Origin: Paraferrimonas sp. SM1919
Lineage (GTDB): Bacteria > Pseudomonadota > Gammaproteobacteria > Enterobacterales > Shewanellaceae
Length of the DNA stretch: 64,000 bases
Direction of reading: 5' to 3'
Assembly (NCBI RefSeq): GCF_010993985.1
Contig: NZ_WINH01000002.1
Coordinates: 160,091-224,090 of the forward strand
Shown here: in pieces, positions 37,355-46,053 of the stretch
How positions within the stretch are numbered: the stretch's first letter is position 1
Layout: the number at the start of each line of letters is the position of its first letter
Notes under the pieces: generated by a model
The model's input: the letters and a program-made list of their open reading frames with translations, nothing else
The model's database searches: none
What the model was told of the DNA's origin: nothing
Made by a program: the position numbers and the translations under genes

Positions 37355-38371
37355 CTAACTGGCTTTTGCACTTGAGCCTCGATAGATGGGCATTGGCTCA
37401 AACACTTTAGTAAGTGTAGTGCCGTTACCCTTTAAGTTTTCAATTAATAATTGGGTTGATGTTTGTGCGATTTGCGCAGTGGGCTGATCCATAGTGGTCA
37501 ATTCTGGCCAGGTTTGCTGTGAGAACGGTGAATTCTCAAAGCCAACTATGGAAATGTCATCGGGAATATTGACCCCTTCCAACCTTAAAGCGAATAATGC
37601 ACCAGCGGCAATTTCATCGTTACAAGCCACAATAGCGGTTGGCCTTTGCTTTAGCTTCAATAATTTGCGGGCATTTTCTGCACCAGAATTAAACGAATAT
37701 TTACCCTCAAAAATATTGTTTTCATTAATAGCTAATCCAGAGCTTTTAAGCGCATGACGGTAACCATTGAGGCGCTCTGGGGTGGATTGGTGATGGAACT
37801 CACCACAGAAAAAGGCAATGTCTTTATGACCGAGCTCAATCAAATGTTCGGTAAGAGTTTGCGCACTGTGATAATCGTCCACCATGATGGTGACTTGCTT
37901 AGAGTCACTCATGGTATTGCCAGCAATGATCCGTGAATAGGGGATATTGGCTTCATCTAAGGCTTGCAGTATTTCCGAACTCTCAGAAATTGGCGGCGCC
38001 AAAATAAGCCCAGAGAGTTTCGACTTGGTCACTAACTCTACCAGCTCAGTTTTAATATTCGGCGAGCTAAATTGACAAGGGTGGATCAGCAGTTCATACC
38101 CCTGCGCTTGGCACTCGGCTAAAATACCCTTTTGCATATCGACAACATAATAGGCATTGGGGTTATCGTAGACAAAACCAATTACATAAGATTTAGTACC
38201 GGCGAGAGAGCGAGCTGCGGCATTGGGTTGGTAGTTTAAGGTTTTTATGGCAGCAGTAACCTTTTCTAAGGTAGCGGCTTTAACCGAACCTTCTTTATTA
38301 ATCACTCTAGAAACAGTTTTAAAAGATACTCCTGCTTCTTTGGCGACATCTTTAATGGTTACTTTTCTCAT
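37355..38371 (-). CDS. nagR: LacI-family regulator of the amino-sugar cluster (NagR-like)
   Basis: 338 residues. N-terminal HTH 'TIKDVAKEAGVSFKTVSRVIN' region (short form 'VSFKTVSRV') with hinge 'NAAARSLAGTKS', then a periplasmic-binding-protein-like sensor ('AIVACNDEIAAGAL', 'VGFENSPFS'). Its position between nagB and the divergent nagK, with a palindrome at 38548-38563, supports a NagR role: repression relieved by an amino-sugar phosphate. That effector is family knowledge. Confidence 0.88.
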   Translation of the reverse strand: MRKVTIKDVAKEAGVSFKTVSRVINKEGSVKAATLEKVTAAIKTLNYQPNAAARSLAGTKSYVIGFVYDNPNAYYVVDMQKGILAECQAQGYELLIHPCQFSSPNIKTELVELVTKSKLSGLILAPPISESSEILQALDEANIPYSRIIAGNTMSDSKQVTIMVDDYHSAQTLTEHLIELGHKDIAFFCGEFHHQSTPERLNGYRHALKSSGLAINENNIFEGKYSFNSGAENARKLLKLKQRPTAIVACNDEIAAGALFALRLEGVNIPDDISIVGFENSPFSQQTWPELTTMDQPTAQIAQTSTQLLIENLKGNGTTLTKVFEPMPIYRGSSAKAS

Positions 38372-38547
38372 GAATAAAACAGTAATTCGTTGTAAAACTT
38401 AAGTCTGTAAGCCCTGTTTTTGTTGTCTTAATTACAGGTAATGACTTCAAGTTGGGAAACATTAATGTGATTGCGTAGAGCATTTTTGTCAACGGTGGCA
38501 TAAATTTATAGATTTATAATTAATTGACATGTTAGTGTTATATTAAC

Positions 38548-38563
38548 ATGACAGCGCTGTCAT
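38548..38563 (+). promoter_or_regulatory. Probable NagR operator (16-bp palindrome)
   Basis: Perfect palindrome ATGACAGCGCTGTCAT with the central CG typical of LacI-family operators, between nagR and nagK. A second inverted repeat, CATGTTA (38528-38534) and TAACATG (38544-38550), overlaps its left edge. TTGACA at 38524-38529 could be a -35 element. Confidence 0.75.
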
Positions 38564-38609
38564 TGCTATTGGGCGGCTGCTTATCATCAAGGTAATAAAA
38601 GTTTAAAAT

Positions 38610-39497
38610 ATGAATAAAACAGCAAACCAATGGTTTATTGGTGTTGATGGCGGCGGCAGTAAATGCAAAGCTGTTGTCTATTCCAAGCAAACTGGCATAG
38701 TAGGCGAAGGTCTAGCGGGGCGCGCTAATCCCCTCTATGGATTAGAACAAGCCTTTGATTCTATAAATAGTTCTATTTTTGCAGCGATTAAACAAGCGGA
38801 TTTGTCAAGGGAACAAACTAAACAAGCGGTTGTCGGTATGGGTCTGGCTGGAGTTAATGTGCCTAATTATTATCAAGCGATTAGCGATTGGAAGCATGAC
38901 TTTAATGCCTTTTACCTTACTACCGACTTAGATACTGCATGTTTAGGGGCCCATAATGGCGCGGATGGTGCGGTGATCATTAGCGGCACTGGCTCCTGTG
39001 GTTATGCCAAGGTTGGGGAGCAATCGTTGTTACTTGGTGGCCACGGCTATGCCCTTGGTGATCAAGGCAGTGGCGCTTGGTTGGGCAAGCAAGGATTGAC
39101 CCAGGTGCTGTTAGATCTCGATGGTTTAGGCCCGAAAACATCCTTAACCCAAGCGGTGTTGACGGAACTTAACCTTGCTGATCAAATCGCTATTGTTGAG
39201 TTACTGGCAAATGCCCCATCTAGTGAAGTGGCTAAATTATCCAAGGTAGTGATTGAGCAGGCGCGCGCAGGTGATGCGGTTGCTGATGCTATTGTGCAGC
39301 AGGGAGCGGATTACTTATCCAATCTTGCCCGTAAATTGTTTGAACTTAATCCATCACGTTTTTCAATGATAGGTGGGGTCAGTGAGCCCATTACTCCTTG
39401 GTTGGGTGACGATATTAAAAAACAGTTGCAACCTTGTCTTTCTCCCCCTGAAATGGGGGCGATTTTCTATGCTCAGCGTAGAGCAAAACTTTGTTAA
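38610..39497 (+). CDS. nagK: N-acetylglucosamine kinase, BadF/BadG family
   Basis: 295 residues. ASKHA-fold kinase with 'GVDGGGSKCKAVV' phosphate-1 loop, 'LTTDLDTACLGAH' and 'VIISGTGSCGYA'. It phosphorylates cytosolic GlcNAc brought in by NagP, in place of a PTS. It opens the plus-strand nagK-nagA group, with the NagR palindrome just upstream and nagA 3 bases downstream. Confidence 0.9.
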   Translation: MNKTANQWFIGVDGGGSKCKAVVYSKQTGIVGEGLAGRANPLYGLEQAFDSINSSIFAAIKQADLSREQTKQAVVGMGLAGVNVPNYYQAISDWKHDFNAFYLTTDLDTACLGAHNGADGAVIISGTGSCGYAKVGEQSLLLGGHGYALGDQGSGAWLGKQGLTQVLLDLDGLGPKTSLTQAVLTELNLADQIAIVELLANAPSSEVAKLSKVVIEQARAGDAVADAIVQQGADYLSNLARKLFELNPSRFSMIGGVSEPITPWLGDDIKKQLQPCLSPPEMGAIFYAQRRAKLC

Positions 39498-39500
39498 AGG

Positions 39501-40625
39501 ATGATTTTCATGGCTAATTATATCGCCGAACGTTTTTTTGATGGCGAACAATATTTTACTGATTATCCATTTTCCGTTATAGGCGGAAAAATCGCTGCCA
39601 CGATAGAGGTTGACTCTGAGGCAAAAAAAATCGCAGGCTTAGTGGTACCTGGCTTTATCGATGTGCAAGTCAATGGTGGTGGTGGGGTACTACTCAATAC
39701 TTGTTCTAGTATCGAGCAGCTGCAAATTATGATTGCCGCCCACCAGCAATTTGGAACCACTGCACTGATGCCAACACTTATCACCGATGACATTGAAGTA
39801 ATGGAGCAAGCTGCAGATTTGATTGCGAAGGCTATTAAAGAGCGAGTACTGGGTGTTGTGGGTATTCATTTTGAAGGACCGCATTTATCTGTGCCTAAAA
39901 AGGGCGTACACAGTGAGCAGTATATCCGGCCATTATCCAGTCGAGAGCTGGCGGTATTTAGTCGTCGCGATCTTGGGGTGAAAATGGTCACCCTTGCCCC
40001 TGAAAACGTTTCTGCCGATGCTATTAAGCAACTTGTGGATGCAGATGTGAAGGTATGTATTGGTCACTCTAATGCTGACTATCAAACTACCAAAGCCGCG
40101 CTAGAGGCGGGAGCCAGTGGCTTTACCCATCTATTTAATGCGATGTCGGCGATGGATTCTCGAGCACCAGGTGTGGTAGGTGCCGCCCTTGAGTGTCCTG
40201 ATTCTTGGTGTGGCATTATTATTGATAATCACCATGTCCACCCTATCACCGCTAAGGTAGCGATTGCCGCTAAAGCCAAGGGTAAAATGATGCTAGTGAC
40301 CGATGCTATGCCGCCAGTTGGGCAGGATGATAACGCCAGCTTTGAATTATTTGGCCGCCAAGTCATTAGGCAAGGGGATAAGCTTACTGCTCCAACAGGT
40401 GAGCTCGCCGGCTGTGTACTGGATATGGCCAGTGCCGTGCGTAATACCATTAAAGATGTGGGTTTAACAGAAGTGGAGGCCCTACGCATGGCAAGTTTGT
40501 ACCCTGCTCAGTTTTTAGGATTGGATACGAAAGGCCATCTAAAAGTCGGAGCAGATGCTGACTTTGTCGTACTAGATAATAATTATCAAGTGATCGCTAA
40601 CCATACCCATAGCGATTGGGTTTAA
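39501..40625 (+). CDS. nagA: N-acetylglucosamine-6-phosphate deacetylase
   Basis: 374 residues from an ATG (the better one may be at 39510, 'MANYIAERF'). Amidohydrolase barrel with 'VPGFIDVQVNGGGG', metal Glu in 'GIHFEGPHLS', His in 'CIGHSNADY' and 'HLFNAMSAM', and catalytic Asp in 'LVTDAMPPVG'. It makes glucosamine-6-phosphate for NagB. Follows nagK closely. Confidence 0.95.
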   Translation: MIFMANYIAERFFDGEQYFTDYPFSVIGGKIAATIEVDSEAKKIAGLVVPGFIDVQVNGGGGVLLNTCSSIEQLQIMIAAHQQFGTTALMPTLITDDIEVMEQAADLIAKAIKERVLGVVGIHFEGPHLSVPKKGVHSEQYIRPLSSRELAVFSRRDLGVKMVTLAPENVSADAIKQLVDADVKVCIGHSNADYQTTKAALEAGASGFTHLFNAMSAMDSRAPGVVGAALECPDSWCGIIIDNHHVHPITAKVAIAAKAKGKMMLVTDAMPPVGQDDNASFELFGRQVIRQGDKLTAPTGELAGCVLDMASAVRNTIKDVGLTEVEALRMASLYPAQFLGLDTKGHLKVGADADFVVLDNNYQVIANHTHSDWV

Positions 40626-40792
40626 AGGCAAATCTGGGCTCTGAATAACCTTTTATTTGGTGGCAGTTATTTTATATTTGGAGCAAATAGTCAAGCGCTA
40701 ATGCAAGTGGTTGCTTTAGTGTTTGTTCAATGGGTATTCTTGTACCTGCTTTATAAGAAAAATATATTTATTAAATTTTAAAGGGATATCTT

Positions 40793-42103
40793 ATGACGGT
40801 TGCGAGTCAACAATTATCGTTCGGCCAGCGTTACGCGCCGCTGGCGATTATCGGCCTGCTATTTTTTATTTTTGGATTTATTACCTGGTTAAACGGGGCG
40901 TTAATTCCTTATCTGCAGATTATTTGTGAGCTATCAGAGTTACAGTCTTTGTTTGTTACTTTTGCCTTTTACTTTGCTTACACTGTGATGGCGCTGCCTA
41001 TGTCTATGGTGCTTAAGCGTACCGGCTACAAAAACGGTATGGCCTTAGGTATGGCGATTATGGCGGTGGGAACCTTAGCCTTTATTCCAGCAGCATTATC
41101 AGCACAGTACTGGGTGTTCTTAATGGCGCTATTTGTCGTGGGTTCAGGCTTAACCATTATTCAAACGGCATCAAACCCATACCTTGTGCATATGGGCTCG
41201 AAAGAGCGCGCGGCGATGCGTATTAGCATTATGGGGCTTTTGAATAAGTTTGCTGGTGTGATTGTTCCTGTGGTGTTTACCATGATTGTGATGGCTGACC
41301 TTGGTGGCATAACCGTTGAAACGGTAAGCGCGCTAACCGGTGAAGCCAAGCAAGCTAAAGTGGAAGAGTTATCCCAGCGCTTAGTTGCTCCTTATCTATA
41401 CCTTGCCGCTATTTTAGCGGTACTGGTATTGGTGATAAAGTTCTCTGGGTTACCTGAAATTGAGATTGAAGAAGAGGGTAGTGATAAAAGCAGTGACTCT
41501 ATTTTAGCTCACCCGCAAGCCATCTTAGGGGCATTTGCACTGTTTTGTTATGTCGGCGTTGAGGTGATTGCTGGCGACACTATTGGCCTTTATGGCTCTA
41601 AACTTGGGCTGTCTAACTTTGCTTCTTTAACCTCATACACTATGGCCTTTATGATGATAGGTTATGTGATTGGTGTGACCTGTATTCCTAAGTTTATTAG
41701 CCAGCAGCAAGCACTGTTAGGCTCTGCTATTGCGGGCTTGCTGTGTATTGTGGGCATTATTTTAGCTTCAGAGCAAAGCCATGGTATTTCCCAAGTACTA
41801 TGGGGCTGGACTGGGGTGGCGACCATTCCTAACTCGGTGACGTTTGTGGCATTAATGGGCTTGGCCCATGCCTTAGTATGGCCTTCAGTATGGCCATTGG
41901 CTTTAGACGGCCTAGGCAAGCTAACCGCGAAAGGCTCGGCGTTATTAATTATGGGTATTGCCGGTGGCGCTATCTTACCATTGGTGTTCGGTTTTCTTGT
42001 TGAAGCCTATAGCTCTATGCAACTTGCATATATTATTGGTTTACCTTGTTATGGCTTTATCTTGTTTTATGCCCTAAAGGGCCACAAGATGCGCAGCTGG
42101 TAA
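40793..42103 (+). CDS. nagP: N-acetylglucosamine MFS transporter NagP
   Basis: 436 residues, twelve helices, fucose-permease/glucose-galactose-transporter branch of MFS. It starts 'GQRYAPLAIIGLLFFIFGFITWLNG'-like, shown in short by 'FGFITWLNGALIPYL', with 'TASNPYLVHMG' in helix 5. In Shewanella this carrier brings GlcNAc across the inner membrane with protons. AAGGGATATC ribosome site, 167 bases after nagA. Confidence 0.9.
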   Translation: MTVASQQLSFGQRYAPLAIIGLLFFIFGFITWLNGALIPYLQIICELSELQSLFVTFAFYFAYTVMALPMSMVLKRTGYKNGMALGMAIMAVGTLAFIPAALSAQYWVFLMALFVVGSGLTIIQTASNPYLVHMGSKERAAMRISIMGLLNKFAGVIVPVVFTMIVMADLGGITVETVSALTGEAKQAKVEELSQRLVAPYLYLAAILAVLVLVIKFSGLPEIEIEEEGSDKSSDSILAHPQAILGAFALFCYVGVEVIAGDTIGLYGSKLGLSNFASLTSYTMAFMMIGYVIGVTCIPKFISQQQALLGSAIAGLLCIVGIILASEQSHGISQVLWGWTGVATIPNSVTFVALMGLAHALVWPSVWPLALDGLGKLTAKGSALLIMGIAGGAILPLVFGFLVEAYSSMQLAYIIGLPCYGFILFYALKGHKMRSW

Positions 42104-42116
42104 GATTTAAGTCATG

Positions 42117-42143
42117 AAAAAGGCTCCTTAGGGGGCCTTTTTT
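42117..42143 (+). terminator. Rho-independent terminator after nagP
   Basis: AAAAAGGCTC with GGGCCTTTTTT and short loop, ending in a T-run. Confidence 0.82.
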
Positions 42144-42319
42144 GTTGCTGTGGCTTTTGTTTTTTGTGGGTTATTTGCAGCTTGCCTGTTAAGGTTTTGC
42201 TGTGATCTTTTGGGGGAGCTTACTAAAACTGTGAATTGAAACATAATTGTCATATTCAATCTGCAAACTTCAAATCAACCAAGCCAAGGGGCTTTATTGA
42301 TTTTGTTTAGGATTGAAAA

Positions 42320-43303
42320 ATGAACCTATTTACTAAAACGGCGGTGTCTGCAGCGCTAGCAACAACATTTCTTTCAGCGGGTGTGCAAGCTGAGTCGGTT
42401 AAAGTTTACGGTAAATTAAACGTATCTGTGCAGTCACAGGATGCTGCGGCTAGTGATCAAACCGCCATCCAGTCAAATGCTTCACGTCTAGGGGTAAAGG
42501 GAAACTTCGATTTAGGTAACGGCTTAACTGCGATTTACCAAATTGAGTACGAAGTGGATACCGGCTCAGAATCAAAAGAAAACTTTAAGGCTCGTAATCA
42601 GTTTGTAGGCTTAACGGGTAACTTTGGTCAAGTGACTGTCGGTCGTCAAGACACCATGCTAAAAGTGTCCCAAGGTAAAGTCGACCAATTCAATGACTTA
42701 GCGGGGGATTTAAAGACCCTATTTAAAGGCGAAAACCGTCTTAACCAAACCCTAAATTATGTTTCTCCAAAATTTGCAGATATCGCTCAAGTGGGTGTGA
42801 CTTATGTGGCCGATGGCGATGCCGATCAGAAAGTAAACGGCATGAATGAGAAAGTTGGTGGTTTATCTTCAACCCTGATGTTTGGTGATGCAGGCCTTAA
42901 AAAGAAAAGTTACTACGCCTCAGTTGCCTATGATTCAACGGTAAAAGCTTACGATATTATCCGTGCTACTGGTCATGTAAAAGTAGGTGCTTTAAAGCTA
43001 GGCGCTATGGTGCAGCAACAGAACAAGCATGAAACTTTCAGCGATTCAATCAAGGTGCCAGCAACCGACAAGCAAAGCGGTTATTTAGTGAGTGCGGCTT
43101 ACTCAATTACTGAAGCCTTAGCTGTGAAAACCCAATACCAGAATATGCAAAATGGCAACTTAGCGGATTTAGAGGCGCTGTCATTTGGTGCCGATTACCA
43201 GCTAGCCAAAACAACTAAGCTTTATGGCTTTTACACCAAGCGCGACAATGTTGCGGCTAAAAACGACAATGTATTTGGCTTGGGTATTGAGCAAAAGTTC
43301 TAA
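42320..43303 (+). CDS. Outer-membrane porin (general porin, Porin_4 type), paralogue 1
   Basis: 327 residues, signal peptide 1-24 ending 'GVQAES'. Mature part opens 'VKVYGKLNVSVQSQD', then 'SNASRLGVKGNFDLG' and 'RNQFVGLTGNFGQVTVGRQD', the hallmark of 16-strand trimeric porins of Shewanella and neisserial type, and ends 'GLGIEQKF'. It is about 60 percent alike by eye to the next porin gene. The position after nagP suggests, but does not prove, entry of amino sugars. Confidence 0.92.
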   Translation: MNLFTKTAVSAALATTFLSAGVQAESVKVYGKLNVSVQSQDAAASDQTAIQSNASRLGVKGNFDLGNGLTAIYQIEYEVDTGSESKENFKARNQFVGLTGNFGQVTVGRQDTMLKVSQGKVDQFNDLAGDLKTLFKGENRLNQTLNYVSPKFADIAQVGVTYVADGDADQKVNGMNEKVGGLSSTLMFGDAGLKKKSYYASVAYDSTVKAYDIIRATGHVKVGALKLGAMVQQQNKHETFSDSIKVPATDKQSGYLVSAAYSITEALAVKTQYQNMQNGNLADLEALSFGADYQLAKTTKLYGFYTKRDNVAAKNDNVFGLGIEQKF

Positions 43304-43320
43304 AATTAACTTTCAAACTA

Positions 43321-43344
43321 AAGCGCCTGAGGGCGCTTTTTTTG
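43321..43344 (+). terminator. Rho-independent terminator after porin 1
   Basis: Eight-bp stem AAAGCGCC/GGCGCTTT with TGAG loop and a TTTT tail. Confidence 0.9.
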
Positions 43345-43483
43345 TCTCTAAAATTCATTAATGGTGACCAAAAAATTTACGCCATGGGCTATAGCAGGTA
43401 ACGCCATTGTGGTTAATGTTTCTGAAAGGTTTTGGTGATGGTTAATTTTTATTTCTACTCGTAATAAAATTGAAATATAAGGT

Positions 43484-43499
43484 TGTGATAATTGTCACA
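43484..43499 (+). promoter_or_regulatory. CRP-type site upstream of porin 2
   Basis: TGTGATAATTGTCACA matches the CRP consensus TGTGA-N6-TCACA perfectly and extends to GTTGTGA/TCACAAC. It lies 41 bases before the start codon. This implies cAMP-CRP control, possibly repression or activation depending on the start site. Confidence 0.75.
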
Positions 43500-43540
43500 A
43501 CTTTTGAGACGCCATATTGGCAAAAATTCAGGACAATCAA

Positions 43541-44488
43541 ATGAAAACGTTAAAAAAGTCATTAATCGCTCTTGCGGCGGCGGGTCTATTCTCTTCTGTA
43601 GCACAAGCTGAGGCAGTAACGGTTTACGGTAAACTAAATGTCACTTTACAAGCATCTGAAGAAGCTGGCGAAAGCACTTCTGAAGTAAAAAGTAATGCTT
43701 CTCGCTTAGGTGTAAAAGGTGATTTAGACCTAGGCAATAACTTACAAGCTATTTACACTATTGAATATGAGGTAAAAACGGATTCAGGTGAATTTAAAGC
43801 TCGTAATCAGTTCGTTGGTTTAAAAGGTGGCTTTGGTCAAGTGACAGTTGGTCGTCAAGACACCATGCTGAAAATCTCACAAGGAAAAGTAGACCTATTT
43901 AATGACTTAGAAGGCGATATCAAGAACCTTCTAAAAGGTGAGAACCGTATGGGTCAGACCGCTGCTTATTTGTCTCCTAAAATTGCTGATGTCGCTACTC
44001 TTGGTTTAACATACGTAGCTAAAGCTGATAATGGTGATACCCTTGAAGATGGTGTTTCCGCAGCGGCAATGTTTGGGGATAAGAATCTTAAAAAATCAGC
44101 GTTCTATGCAGCCCTGGCAATGGATTCAAAAGTAAAAGGCTACGATGCAATTCGTGCCACAGGCCATGTGAAATTAGGTGACGCTAAATTAGGCGCTCTA
44201 GTGCAGAAGCAAACTAAAATAGCGAGTGATACCGAGCAGATGGCTTACTTAGTTTCTGGTAGCTACTCAATTACTAAAGCTGTGGCGCTAAAAACCCAAT
44301 ACCAGTTAACCACTGAAGACAACAAAGATGATAAGAAATCATTATCCGTTGGAGCTGATTACAAGCTAGGGTCTGCAACTAAGGCGTTTGCTTTCTACAC
44401 TATGGGCGATCGCACCCACGAAGTTGATACGGTTGATGTATCTTTTGAAGACAAATGGTTTGGATTAGGTCTAGAGCACAAGTTCTAA
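43541..44488 (+). CDS. Outer-membrane porin (general porin, Porin_4 type), paralogue 2
   Basis: 315 residues from the ATG that begins 'MKTLKKSLIALAAAG'. Signal peptide 1-21 ('AQAEA'). The mature barrel has the same order of motifs as porin 1 ('VTVYGKLNVTLQ', 'SNASRLGVKGDLDLG', 'RNQFVGLKGGFGQVTVGRQDT') and ends 'GLGLEHKF'. Loop lengths differ, so pore selectivity may differ. A CRP-type palindrome and a separate terminator show it is its own transcription unit. Confidence 0.92.
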   Translation: MKTLKKSLIALAAAGLFSSVAQAEAVTVYGKLNVTLQASEEAGESTSEVKSNASRLGVKGDLDLGNNLQAIYTIEYEVKTDSGEFKARNQFVGLKGGFGQVTVGRQDTMLKISQGKVDLFNDLEGDIKNLLKGENRMGQTAAYLSPKIADVATLGLTYVAKADNGDTLEDGVSAAAMFGDKNLKKSAFYAALAMDSKVKGYDAIRATGHVKLGDAKLGALVQKQTKIASDTEQMAYLVSGSYSITKAVALKTQYQLTTEDNKDDKKSLSVGADYKLGSATKAFAFYTMGDRTHEVDTVDVSFEDKWFGLGLEHKF

Positions 44489-44512
44489 TAAACTATTATG
44501 GCAATAGCCAAT

Positions 44513-44541
44513 AAAAAGGGCGCTCATTGAGCGCCCTTTTT
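44513..44541. terminator. Bidirectional terminator between porin 2 and arcA
   Basis: Thirteen-bp stem AAAAAGGGCGCTC/GAGCGCCCTTTTT with ATT loop; A-run and T-run allow both directions. Confidence 0.9.
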
Positions 44542-44570
44542 GGTATTCGATAATAATCAAATAATTTTGA

Positions 44571-45293
44571 TTATTCTTGATCTTCTAAAGTACCACAGAA
44601 GCGGTAACCTTCACCATGAATGGTCGCGATGATTTCAGGGGTATCTGCTGACATTTCAAAGTGCTTACGAATGCGACGAATCGTGACATCTACCGTACGG
44701 TCGTGTGGCTTAAGCTCACGTCCTGTCATCTTCATTAGCAGATCAGCACGGCCAAGGATTTTACCTGGGTTCTCAACGAAGTGCAGCATCGCGCGGAACT
44801 CTGAACGAGGCAGCTTGAATACTTCACCCTGTGGATTGATCAGTGAACGAGAGTTAATCTCTAATGACCAGCCATTGAAACGGTAGTATTCAATGTTGCT
44901 TTTATCTTCTTCACTTACTGCAGAAGTATTCACACGCTGTAGTAAGTTACGTGCACGAATCGTTAATTCACGAGGGTTGAATGGCTTAGTGATGTAGTCA
45001 TCCGCACCAATTTCAAGACCTAGGATTTTATCGACTTCGTTATCACGACCTGTTAGGAAGATAAGGCCCATATTATTGTTTTCGCGCAGCTCACGCGCTA
45101 ATAAAAGACCATTTTTACCAGGTAAGTTAATATCCATAACGACTAGATTAACTTTACTTTCAGAAAGTATACGATGCATCTCTTCACCGTCACTAGCTTC
45201 AGAAACTTGATATCCTTCAGCCTCAAAAATACTGCGTAGTGTGTTACGAGTTACTGCTTCATCTTCAACGATTAAAATGTGCTGATTGTGCAT
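44571..45293 (-). CDS. arcA: Two-component response regulator ArcA
   Basis: 240 residues, OmpR-family. Receiver domain with acidic pocket 'VEDEAV', phosphorylated Asp54 in 'VVMDINLPG' and Lys103 in 'YITKPF'. DNA-binding winged helix at about 140-235 ('[17 protein letters not shown]', 'IHGEGYRF'). It controls aerobic/anaerobic metabolism; in Shewanella it works with ArcS/HptA. Its closeness to lysC is the Shewanella order. Confidence 0.96.
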   Translation of the reverse strand: MHNQHILIVEDEAVTRNTLRSIFEAEGYQVSEASDGEEMHRILSESKVNLVVMDINLPGKNGLLLARELRENNNMGLIFLTGRDNEVDKILGLEIGADDYITKPFNPRELTIRARNLLQRVNTSAVSEEDKSNIEYYRFNGWSLEINSRSLINPQGEVFKLPRSEFRAMLHFVENPGKILGRADLLMKMTGRELKPHDRTVDVTIRRIRKHFEMSADTPEIIATIHGEGYRFCGTLEDQE

Positions 45294-45809
45294 GTGATTA
45301 CCTGATAAAAACCTATGTGATTAATAAGAAGTTTGATTATCTTTTTATATACGAGCAACAGTATAGTATATAAAAAAGTCTGGTTGCCGTGTTTTAAACC
45401 GTTCCTGACACCTAGGCAAATGGCCTAATCCACAATTAACTATTATTTATAGTCAATTATTGGGGCTCCGAAGTAAATATTCGCCGGAATCAGTAAAAAA
45501 ACACACAAACTTCAAAAGTTAAGGGAATTGTAACTGATAGAAATTGTATTTAACAAATCTCAACTGTGAGATAGATCTATTTTTGACAACAAAACTGTTT
45601 GTTTTTTGTTACCCAATTGACCTGAGTGTAAAAAATGCTCAGTTTTAAGTGTTATCAATAGATAGAGAAAGGAATTAAAGTTTACTTTTTTTTATTATTG
45701 TTATTTTTTGTTAGAGCTTAGAACTTTAGTATTTTTGATGAAGCGCAAAGAAATGTTTGATTTTGTGAGCTAAGCATGAATAATTATCTTAAATATACAA
45801 AATCACTTA
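45294..45809. other. Long AT-rich gap between arcA and the lysC leader
   Basis: About 500 bases with no credible gene on either strand. It should contain the arcA promoters (long regulatory upstream regions are usual for arcA) and the lysC promoter. A CTGAG/CTCAG hairpin near 45625-45645 followed by TTTT is too weak to call. Nothing else recognised. Confidence 0.5.
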
Positions 45810-45810
45810 T

Positions 45811-46022
45811 CGGAAGAGGCGCAATACTTAGGTAGTTCAGTTGAGAAGCCATTTTCAATGAAACTGAATCAGGGAAGTATTGCCGAGGTAGTAGTGTTAA
45901 TGGCAGATACTATTATCGGTTGTAGAGGTTAATCTTTTTAGATGGACTGTAGGTTGATTCCTAGCAACTGTCAGCAATTTTTGTTGAAGCGCTTTCGTCT
46001 GTGGTGCTGTTGGAGCGCCACA
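45811..46022 (+). promoter_or_regulatory. Lysine riboswitch (L box) in the lysC leader
   Basis: The leader contains the conserved L-box pieces in order: GGAAGAGGCGC (45812-45822), AGTATTGCCGAGGT, TATTATCGGTTG, then AGGTTGATTCCTAG and a GAAGCG segment. These match the E. coli lysC leader (AGAAGAGGCGC, GCCGAGGT, ATCATCGGCT) as known. The final hairpin GTGGTGC/GCGCCAC (46001-46021) is followed by only TTTG and lies just before the ribosome site GGAG, so translational control is likelier than termination. Lysine should turn off lysC. Confidence 0.88.
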
Positions 46023-46053
46023 TTTGACTCCGATAATCATTTATGGAGTTTTC

